Assembly: GCF_006016075.1 (NCBI RefSeq)
Contig: NZ_CP040093.1
Location: forward strand, 2,893,501-2,957,500
Origin: Caloramator sp. E03
GTDB taxonomy: Bacteria > Bacillota > Clostridia > Clostridiales > Caloramatoraceae
Direction of reading: 5' to 3'
Length of the DNA: 64,000 bases
Under the pieces are notes generated by a model, which searched no databases, was not told where the DNA came from, and saw only the letters and a list, made by a program, of their open reading frames with translations. Positions within the stretch are counted from its first letter, which is position 1, and every line of letters begins with the position of its first letter. Positions 57,502 through 64,000 of this stretch are shown here, one piece after another. Position numbers and translations under genes: made by a program.

Positions 57502-58437
57502 TTGAAAGTTAGAAGTTTCCTTAAACTAGTTGAAATACAAACAAAAATAGCCAGTGTAATACCTTTTACACTCGGCACTGTTTATGCGTTATATAGATTT
57601 AATACTTTCAATTTAAAAAACTTCCTTTTAATGTTTGTTTCACTATTAACTTTTGATATGGCAACTACTGCGATAAACAATTATTGTGATTATAAAAGAG
57701 CTGTAAAAAAGCACGGATACAACTATGAAATGCATAATGGCATAGTAAAATACAATTTATCAGAGATATATGTTAAAGCTATTATATGTATACTTCTTAT
57801 AATTGCGACAACCTTTGGAGTACTATTGTATTTAAATACAAATATTATTGTTTTAATAATTGGTATAATATCCTTTTCGGTTGGGATATTTTATTCCTTT
57901 GGCCCTATACCAATATCAAGAATGCCTTTAGGTGAGATGTTCTCAGGAATATTTATGGGGTTTATAATAGTATTTCTTGCAGTATATATACATGTAAATG
58001 AAAGCATTATAAGTCTAATGTATAATAATGGGTTTTTAACTTTACAGATGAATTTAAAAGAAGTAATATATATATTTTTACTATCTATTCCAACTATTAA
58101 TTGTATTGCAAATGTTATGCTTGCTAATAATATATGTGATATTGATGATGACAAAGAAAACAAAAGATATACGCTTCCAATATATCTGGGTAAAGAAAAT
58201 AGCTTGGCTATTTTTAAAGCCATGTATTATATAGCATATATTGATATTATATTATTGATTGTATTAAGAATAACTCCTGCTATCTCAATAATAACGTTAT
58301 TAACATTTATTATTATAAATAAAAATATATCTCTTTTCTTTGAAAAACAAACAAAAAGGGATACCTTTGTACTTTCCGTTAAGAATTTAATAATAATGAA
58401 TTTAGTTCAAATAATATTATTAAGTATAATGATATAA
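57502..58437 (+). CDS. UbiA-family prenyltransferase (MenA/DmkA-like)
   Basis: An intact 311-residue protein with about eight membrane helices. First Asp-rich site: AINNYCDYKRAVKK near residue 53; second: NNICDIDDDKENKRYTLPIY near 211, as in enzymes that attach a prenyl chain to 1,4-dihydroxy-2-naphthoate. In Listeria, DmkA is a second MenA used only for EET. Adjacency to Ndh2, polyprenyl synthase and FMN lipoproteins supports that role here; a housekeeping MenA function cannot be excluded. TTG start with GAGGCGATTGAA upstream. Confidence 0.85.
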   Translation: MKVRSFLKLVEIQTKIASVIPFTLGTVYALYRFNTFNLKNFLLMFVSLLTFDMATTAINNYCDYKRAVKKHGYNYEMHNGIVKYNLSEIYVKAIICILLIIATTFGVLLYLNTNIIVLIIGIISFSVGIFYSFGPIPISRMPLGEMFSGIFMGFIIVFLAVYIHVNESIISLMYNNGFLTLQMNLKEVIYIFLLSIPTINCIANVMLANNICDIDDDKENKRYTLPIYLGKENSLAIFKAMYYIAYIDIILLIVLRITPAISIITLLTFIIINKNISLFFEKQTKRDTFVLSVKNLIIMNLVQIILLSIMI

Positions 58438-58439
58438 AA

Positions 58440-59363
58440 TTAGAATATATTTTCATTATTTACTTCTTCGATTCTTTTTTCAATTGTTTCTACTGGTGTA
58501 ATTGAAGTTGTTGTTAAGTATCTATAGTTTGCAGCAGCAGCCTCAATAATTACTGCTATATTGCGTCCTGGTCTTATTGGTATCCTGACCTTTTTAACCG
58601 GAACTCCAAGAATTTCAATAGTTTCATTGCTATTACCAAGCCTATCAAAGTTGTCATGTTCATCGTTCCAGGGCTCTAATTCAATAACAAAATCTATAAT
58701 TTTTTCTTTTATAACTGAGCTAAGTCCATAAAGTGCAGTAACATTTATAATGCCAAGTCCTCTTACCTCTATCATTCCATTTGTGCTATAGGGGCTGCTG
58801 CCATATAATATTCCGCCAACGCATTTTATTTCAACTGCATCATCAGATACTAAAATATGACCTCTTTTTATTAGCTCAAGAGCTGTTTCGCTTTTTCCTA
58901 TTCCACTTTTCCCCTGTATTAATATGCCTACTCCATATACATCAACAAGTTCCCCATGAAGAGAAGTAGTTTCAGCAAGTTCTTTTTCCAAGTAAGTAAT
59001 CAATTCTTTTACAAGGCGTGTAGTTTGAAGAGAACTTCTCAAAACCCATATATTATGTTCCTTTGCTGTATCAATGATTTCCTTATGAGGCTCTAAATTT
59101 CTTGAAATTACAATAGCTGTAATATCAAACTCAAAAAAGTCTTTAATCCTTCTGTAACGTAAATTAGGATCCATTTTTTCAAGGTAGCTCCACTCAGCCA
59201 TTCCTATTACTTGAACTCTATCTTCGCCAAAGTAGTCATAGTACCCTGAGAACTGCAAGCCTGGTCTATTTATATCACTGGTAGCGATTCTTTTGTTTTT
59301 ATCACCACTTACAATAATCTCTAAATTTAAATCCTTTATTAATTTTTCAATGCTTATGGACAT
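58440..59363 (-). CDS. hprK: HPr kinase/phosphorylase
   Basis: Phosphorylates or dephosphorylates Ser46 of HPr to signal carbon state through CcpA. The N-terminal half is the HprK N-domain; the P-loop is ILIQGKSGIGKSETALELIK near residue 148, followed by RGHILVSDDAVEIK and the signature IEVRGLGIINV. 307 residues, normal. It converges with the UbiA gene with 2 bases between stops. Functionally it may tie the PTS-linked DhaKLM flux to carbon control. Confidence 0.95.
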   Translation of the reverse strand: MSISIEKLIKDLNLEIIVSGDKNKRIATSDINRPGLQFSGYYDYFGEDRVQVIGMAEWSYLEKMDPNLRYRRIKDFFEFDITAIVISRNLEPHKEIIDTAKEHNIWVLRSSLQTTRLVKELITYLEKELAETTSLHGELVDVYGVGILIQGKSGIGKSETALELIKRGHILVSDDAVEIKCVGGILYGSSPYSTNGMIEVRGLGIINVTALYGLSSVIKEKIIDFVIELEPWNDEHDNFDRLGNSNETIEILGVPVKKVRIPIRPGRNIAVIIEAAAANYRYLTTTSITPVETIEKRIEEVNNENIF

Positions 59364-59522
59364 AATAATCTTCCTTTCAAATTATGATAGATTATTATAT
59401 CATATATTTTTATGCTTTGTAATTAAAAAAACAATGATTGATTATTATAAAATTAAAAGAAAAGGTTTACACTATATTTGTAATTTAAGGATAAAGATTT
59501 TTTAAAATATGAAATTTTTATA

Positions 59523-59551
59523 TTGACAAATTGCATTTGTATAAATATAAT
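59523..59551 (+). promoter_or_regulatory. Consensus promoter of amtB-glnK
   Basis: TTGACA at 59523-59528, 17 bases, TATAAT at 59546-59551: a perfect sigma-A match. Such a strong promoter fits control at the attenuator that follows. Confidence 0.85.
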
Positions 59552-59568
59552 TATAATAAATTAATAAA

Positions 59569-59656
59569 TGAAATGTATGCATACGTTTCAAATTGTGTAG
59601 GCAATGGGGCCTACAGGTATTCCTTAAAGGGAATGTCTGTAGGCCTCTTTAATTTT
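59569..59656 (+). promoter_or_regulatory. ANTAR-like antiterminator overlapping an intrinsic terminator
   Basis: Hairpin P1: 59569-59590 (TGAAATGTAT/GCATACGTTTCA). Hairpin P2: TGTAGGC at 59596-59602 and GCCTACA at 59609-59615 with hexaloop AATGGG (A at 1, G at 4, as in ANTAR targets). Terminator: GGCCTACAG at 59608-59616 with CTGTAGGCC at 59637-59645, inner ATTCC/GGAAT, then TCTTTAATTTT. P2 and the terminator share 59609-59615, so only one can form. The P1 hexaloop ATGCAT keeps A1 but not G4. Confidence 0.65.
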
Positions 59657-59676
59657 AAGATATTGGAGGGGATTAT

Positions 59677-60926
59677 ATGGATTATAAAATATCTATTGAT
59701 ACAGTATGGGTTCTTATTGCTACAACATTAGTCTTTTTTATGCAGGCTGGCTTTGCTATGGTCGAAGCTGGTTTTACAAGGGCTAAAAACGCTGGAAATA
59801 TAGTTATGAAAAATTTAATGGACTTTGTTGTTGGTTCTTTAATATATTGGATACTTGGATTTGGGTTAATGTTTGGAGAGGATATAGGAGGTTTTATAGG
59901 AAAAATCGATTTGTTAACTAAAGCTGGGTATGCGCATTTGCAACTTGGCATTCCAAAACTTGCATTTTTCATGTTCCAAACAGTATTTTGTGCAACATCA
60001 GCTACGATTGTTTCAGGAGCTATGGCAGAAAGAACAAAATTTAGTGCGTATATTTTGTATAGCTTTGTTATTAGTGCTATAATTTATCCAATTGTAGGTC
60101 ATTGGATTTGGGGTGGTGGTTGGCTATCAAAGTTAGGTTTCCATGATTTTGCAGGCTCAACTGTTGTACATTCATTAGGTGGCTGGACAGCACTTGTTGG
60201 GGCAAGTATTATAGGACCGAGAATAGGCAAATATACAAAGGATGGAAAGGTAAATGCTATTCCAGGACACAGCATAACTTTAGGTGCATTAGGAGTATTT
60301 ATACTTTGGTTTGGATGGTTTGGATTTAATCCTGGATCTACTCTATCGGGAACTAATGTAGAAAGCATTTCAACAATATTTGTTACGACTAACTTAGCTG
60401 CAGCTGCTGCAACATTTGTTACAATGATTATTACGTGGATTAAGTATAAAAAGCCTGATGTTAGTATGACTTTAAACGGATCTCTTGGAGGATTAGTTGC
60501 AATTACTGCAGGATGTGATGTTGTTACTCCTTTAGGATCAGTTATAATAGGTATTATCGCAGGATTTGCAATTGTTTATGGAATAGAATTTATTGATAAA
60601 GTACTAAAGGTAGATGACCCAGTTGGTGCTATTGGGGTTCATGCTTTATGTGGTTCGATTGGAACTATACTTGTTGGAGTTTTTGCAGTTAAAGGGGAAT
60701 CTTATATGGTGGAGGTGTAAAGCTTTTAGGGATACAGCTATTAGGGGTTTTAACAGTTATGGTATGGACGTTTATTACAACAACTTTATTATTTAGGTTA
60801 ATTAAGGTAACAACTGGTTTAAGAGTTAGTGCGGAAGAAGAAATAGAAGGATTAGATATACACGAACATGGATTAGAAAGCAGTTATGCAGATTTTGAAA
60901 TAAAGTCAATAAGTATAAACTATTAA
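59677..60926 (+). pseudogene. amtB: Ammonium transporter, frameshifted near the 3' end
   Basis: Reads as an Amt protein with eleven helices: FFMQAGFAMVEAGFTRAKNA, the conserved pore region FDFAGSTVVHSLGGWTALVG-type segment (HDFAGSTVVHSLGGW), ILWFGWFGFNPGSTLSG, and the second pore His in AIGVHALCGSIGTI. At about 60704 (TCTTATATGGTGG) the frame shifts; the correct frame continues GGGVKLLGIQLLGVLTVMVW through a cytosolic tail to TAA 60924. Net error is +2 or -1. Without the shift the length would be about 415. Very probably functional. Confidence 0.85.
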
Positions 60927-60940
60927 AAGGGGGTAAAATT

Positions 60941-61291
60941 TTGCATAAGATATCAAAGATAGATATTATAACACGCCCAAGTAAATTTGAAGAATTAAAA
61001 AAGGCACTTAATGATATCGGTATTACTGGTATGACAGTCTCCCAAGTTTTGGGTTGTGGAATGCAAAAAGGAGTTACAGAATATTATAGGGGAGTTCCAA
61101 TGGAAGTTAACCTTTTGCCAAAGGTTAAAGTAGAAATAGTTGTTTGTGAAGTTCCTGTTGAATTAGTTGTTGAAACAGCAAAAAAAGTTTTAAATACAGG
61201 AAATGTAGGGGATGGAAAGATATTTATATATGATGTTGCAAATGTTGTTAGAATAAGAACAGGCCAAGAAGGTAAAGAGGCATTAGTATAA
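60941..61291 (+). CDS. glnK: PII nitrogen regulatory protein
   Basis: 116 residues. SKIDIITRPSKFEELKKALN opens the fold; the T-loop has TEYYRGVPMEVN with the usual Tyr near residue 51; the B-loop and C-terminus are NTGNVGDGKIFIYDV and VRIRTGQEGKEAL. GlnK trimers bind ATP, ADP and 2-oxoglutarate and plug AmtB when nitrogen is ample. Start TTG 60941, about 8 bases after AAAGGGGGT, 14 bases after amtB. Confidence 0.95.
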   Translation: MHKISKIDIITRPSKFEELKKALNDIGITGMTVSQVLGCGMQKGVTEYYRGVPMEVNLLPKVKVEIVVCEVPVELVVETAKKVLNTGNVGDGKIFIYDVANVVRIRTGQEGKEALV

Positions 61292-61313
61292 AATAATATG
61301 GTTGAAAGTTTTT

Positions 61314-61380
61314 AAAAATAGCAAAAGCTCCTTTGAAAATAGTATTTAAATGCTGTTGCATTGGAGCTTTTGCTATTTTT
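61314..61380 (+). terminator. Terminator of amtB-glnK
   Basis: AAAAATAGCAAAAGCTCC at 61314-61331 pairs perfectly with 61363-61380 (18 bp); the right arm ends in TTTTT. Confidence 0.85.
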
Positions 61381-61426
61381 ATATTTGTTAAATAATATTT
61401 TAAATATTGTAGAACAATTTTAAAGA

Positions 61427-61455
61427 TTGATAAAAATATAACAATATGATAAAAT
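61427..61455 (+). promoter_or_regulatory. Possible promoter of gldA
   Basis: TTGATA at 61427-61432, 17 bases, TAAAAT at 61450-61455. Moderate match in AT-rich DNA. Confidence 0.45.
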
Positions 61456-61513
61456 AGATATATCAAGTTATGTCGATAATTTAGAATTTATATTTTGAAA
61501 AAGAGGTGTTAAT

Positions 61514-62607
61514 ATGGGGAAAATAATAATGTCGCCAAGTAAGTACATACAAGGAAGTGGGGAACTTGAAAAAATAAGGAGCTATGTTGAAAACTTTGGT
61601 AAGACTTTCTTAGTCCTCGCTACTGAATCAGGAATGAAAAAGAACAAAATCAATTGTTGAAAAAAGTTTTGATGGTTCAAACTCAGGATTAGTATTTGAG
61701 GTATTTAATAAAGAATGTTGTAAAAAAGAGATAAAATAGATTGGTAAAACGTTGTTAAAGAAAATGGATGTGAATGTGTTATAGGAATTGGAGGAGGAAA
61801 CTACTTGATACAGCAAAGGCGGTTGCTTATTATGCAGAGGTACCTGTTGTTATAGTTCCGTCAATTGCATCAACCGATGCACCTTGTAGTGCTTTATCTG
61901 TTATTTATACTGAAGATGGTGTCTTTGAAGAGTATCTAATACTTCCTAAAAATCCTGAAATCGTAATTATGGATACTAAAATTATTGCCAATGCTCCTTC
62001 AAGGCTGCTTGTAGCTGGTATGGGTGATGCATTAGCTACATATTTTGAGGCAAGGGCTTGTAAAAAATCAAATGCAACAAATATGGCAGGTCTTCATCCT
62101 TCTAAATCAGCTTTTGCTTTGGCAAAATTATGCTACGAAACGCTTCTTGAGGATGGGCTAAAAGCCAAACTTGCAGTTGAAAACAAAGTAGTTACACCAG
62201 CAGTTGAAAATATTATTGAAGCAAATACATATTTAAGTGGTGTAGGCTTTGAAAGCGGTGGATTGGCAGCAGCACATGCTATTCATAATGGATTTACTGT
62301 ATTAAAACAATGTCATCACTTATATCATGGTGAGAAGGTAGCTTTTGGGACTCTTGTTCAATTAGTAATGGAAAACAGTCCAATTGAAGAGATAGAAGAA
62401 GTTATAGATTTTTGTATTTCTGTTGGACTACCTGTTACATTAGAACAAATGGGAGTAAAAGAAATTATACCAGAGGAAATCATGGAAGTTGCTAAGGCTT
62501 CATGTGCAAAAGGAGAAACAATATATAATATGCCCTTTGAAGTTACTGTAGAATCTGTTTATGCAGCTATACTTACTGCAGATGCAATAGGAAGACAATA
62601 TATATAA
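61514..62607 (+). pseudogene. gldA: Glycerol dehydrogenase, frameshifted in the N-terminal third
   Basis: An iron/zinc-type dehydrogenase that oxidises glycerol to dihydroxyacetone with NAD. The start reads MSPSKYIQGSGELEKI; the NAD loop [16 protein letters not shown] is spread over a shift near 61800; then [33 protein letters not shown] (metal Asp), [13 protein letters not shown] and [12 protein letters not shown] (metal His). Indels near 61640, 61737 and 61798 break it; the net length is one base short of a normal 364-residue gene. It would feed DhaKLM at the other end of the window. Confidence 0.85.
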
Positions 62608-62657
62608 TTATTAAAATGACAACCACCCGAAAAGGGTGGTTGTCATTTTAATAATTA
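62605..62657. terminator. 24-bp bidirectional terminator containing both stop codons
   Basis: 62605-62628 (TAATTATTAAAATGAC then AACCACCC) pairs perfectly with 62634-62657 around GAAAA. The gldA stop (62605-62607) and the trpB stop (62648-62650 on minus) both lie in the stem. Each arm ends in an A/T run for its own direction. Confidence 0.88.
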
Positions 62658-63850
62658 GTAACTGTTTCAAAAGCAGCTTCTTTAAGGCTTAGAAAACGAT
62701 TAATTTGATCAACGTCTTTATCTCCACGACCAGATATATTTATAACAATAATTTTATCTTTTGATAATGTCGGTGCTAATTTCATTGCATAAGCAACTGC
62801 ATGTGCACTTTCAATTGCAGGTATTATGCCTTCTACTTTACTTAAAAATAGGAAAGCATCTACTGCCTCGTCATCGATTATAGGGACATATTTTGCCCTA
62901 TTTATATCTTTAAGATAAGAATGTTCAGGACCGACACCAGGATAATCAAGACCTGCAGAAATTGAGTAAACAGGTTTTATTGAGCCATCTTCCTCTGAAA
63001 GATAGTAGGTCTTCATACCGTGAATTATACCGACCTTTCCAAGGCTTAAGGTTGCAGCATTAAATTCTGTATCAATTCCTTTTCCACCAGCTTCTACTCC
63101 AATTAGATTAACTTCTTTATGAGGAATAAATTCACAAAAAGCACCTATAGCATTGCTTCCTCCACCACAACAAGCAATAACGTAATCAGGTAGACGGTTT
63201 TCTTTCTCTAAAATTTGTTTTTTTATCTCTTCGCTTATTATTTTTTGAAATTCTCTAACTATTGTAGGATAGGGATGAGGTCCTACTGCTGAGCCTAAAA
63301 GATAAAAAGTATCATCTATTCTTTCAACCCATTTTTCTATTGCTTCATCAACAGCATCGCTTAAAGTTTTGCTACCTCTTGTAACTTCTGTAACTTTAGC
63401 ACCTAAAAGCTGCATTTTAAATACATTAAGTTTCTGTCTTTCAATATCTTCGCTTCCCATGAATATTTCACATTCCATACCAAACATAGCTGCACCTGTT
63501 GCAGTTGCAACACCATGTTGACCTGCTCCGGTTTCAGCTATAATCTTTTTCTTTCCCATTCTTTTAGCTAAAAGAATCTGTCCAATTACATTATTTATCT
63601 TATGAGCACCAGTATGGTTTAAATCTTCACGCTTTAAATAGATTTTAGCACCTTTAAGTTTTTCAGTCATGTTTTTAGCATAATAAAGTGGTGTAGGCCT
63701 TCCACAATATTCTTTCAAATAATACAAATATTCCTCTTTAAATTGTTTATCATTTATTGCTTCATAAAAAGCTTTTTCAAGTTCGTTAAGTGCATTTAAT
63801 ACTTTTTCAGGTACAAATTGCCCACCGTAGGAACCAAATTGAAATTTCAT
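62648..63850 (-). CDS. trpB: Tryptophan synthase beta chain
   Basis: Condenses indole and serine with [20 protein letters not shown] at the N-terminus, the PLP Lys in [20 protein letters not shown] near residue 86, [20 protein letters not shown], the phosphate loop [12 protein letters not shown], and [15 protein letters not shown] all fit TrpB1, the type that pairs with TrpA. 400 residues. It lies next to gldA, not among other trp genes; upstream sequence (outside the window) may hold the rest. AAGGAGTTGATAATTT precedes ATG. Confidence 0.96.
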   Translation of the reverse strand: MKFQFGSYGGQFVPEKVLNALNELEKAFYEAINDKQFKEEYLYYLKEYCGRPTPLYYAKNMTEKLKGAKIYLKREDLNHTGAHKINNVIGQILLAKRMGKKKIIAETGAGQHGVATATGAAMFGMECEIFMGSEDIERQKLNVFKMQLLGAKVTEVTRGSKTLSDAVDEAIEKWVERIDDTFYLLGSAVGPHPYPTIVREFQKIISEEIKKQILEKENRLPDYVIACCGGGSNAIGAFCEFIPHKEVNLIGVEAGGKGIDTEFNAATLSLGKVGIIHGMKTYYLSEEDGSIKPVYSISAGLDYPGVGPEHSYLKDINRAKYVPIIDDEAVDAFLFLSKVEGIIPAIESAHAVAYAMKLAPTLSKDKIIVINISGRGDKDVDQINRFLSLKEAAFETVTNY

Positions 63851-63956
63851 AAATTATCAACTCCTTATAAAATATTTCAATTAGATTTATTTTGTTTATC
63901 AAAAGTAGCTTTTTGCGCCAGCGATATAATCCGTATATTGAAAAATAGTTTAACAT
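63807..63956 (-). CDS. Short leader ORF overlapping the start of trpB (49 aa)
   Basis: ATG 63956 on minus follows GGAGG by 7 bases, a strong site. It encodes [20 protein letters not shown] and ends at TGA 63807, running across the trpB ribosome site and start in another frame. The peptide has one early Trp after several Tyr and two more Trp codons (residues 41 and 45) inside the trpB overlap. A T-run (63971-63977) just upstream resembles the end of a terminator whose hairpin lies at or beyond the window edge. Leader or coupling ORF; role inferred. Confidence 0.45.
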   Translation of the reverse strand: MLNYFSIYGLYRWRKKLLLINKINLIEIFYKELIIYEISIWFLRWAICT

Positions 63957-64000
63957 ATAAACACCTCCATAAAAAAATAACAGCACTTTGTCCTATAAAA

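Overview
The window is AT-rich DNA from a low-GC Gram-positive anaerobe of the class Clostridia. The gene families (PTS-type dihydroxyacetone kinase, HPr kinase, Rpn nucleases, flavin-based electron-transfer genes), the strong AGGAGG ribosome sites and the frequent TTG/GTG starts fit a Clostridiaceae-like, possibly Caloramator-like, organism. Species cannot be told from sequence alone. No rRNA, tRNA or CRISPR array was found.

Layout. 1-2.5 kb: glycerol facilitator (3' part) and dhaK-dhaL-dhaM. 2.5-9.3 kb: accessory DNA with an IS3-family element, an Rpn-type nuclease gene, an IS30-family element, a sirtuin gene cut by an IS256-like remnant, and an alpha/beta hydrolase gene. 10.2-17.5 kb: a putative exopolysaccharide operon (multi-NodB membrane protein, PilZ plus processive family-2 glycosyltransferase, NodB-like protein, GH18-like protein). 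18-21 kb: UDP-galactopyranose mutase, PAP2 phosphatase and a glycosyltransferase. 21.4-27.7 kb: type I restriction-modification (hsdM, hsdS, broken DUF6429-like ORF, hsdR). 28-29.5 kb: IS256-family copy 1. 29.5-36.1 kb: small membrane protein, large zincin-like lipoprotein, and a DNA methyltransferase convergent with a likely restriction endonuclease. 36.4-43.8 kb: aromatic amino acid operon aroF-tyrA-aroB-aroA-aroC-pheA-aroK behind a leader-peptide attenuator. 43.8-49.6 kb: marR with a palindromic operator, IS256 copy 2 (identical, opposite orientation), and a heterodimeric ABC exporter. 49.6-58.4 kb: FAH-family gene, then a flavin-based extracellular electron transfer (EET) locus: PplA-like lipoprotein, Ndh2-like membrane NADH dehydrogenase, polyprenyl synthase, second FMN-binding lipoprotein, CitA/CitB-type two-component system, UbiA prenyltransferase. 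58.4-64 kb: hprK, amtB-glnK behind an ANTAR-like antiterminator, glycerol dehydrogenase, and trpB with a short leader ORF.

How the genes work together. GlpF, GldA and DhaKLM make a route glycerol -> dihydroxyacetone -> DHA phosphate, with PEP/HPr supplying phosphate to DhaM. The EET genes would route NADH electrons through a dedicated demethylmenaquinone pool to flavinylated surface lipoproteins. The aro operon supplies chorismate, phenylalanine and tyrosine precursors, and chorismate also feeds menaquinone.

Quality. Several genes carry single-base indels while their protein motifs stay perfect: the multi-NodB gene, the methyltransferase, IS3 orfB, polyprenyl synthase, sensor kinase, response regulator, amtB and gldA. 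Three of these look like one A missing from an A run. They are dense at 53.8-57.4 kb. Sequencing or assembly error is the likelier cause, but true decay cannot be excluded.
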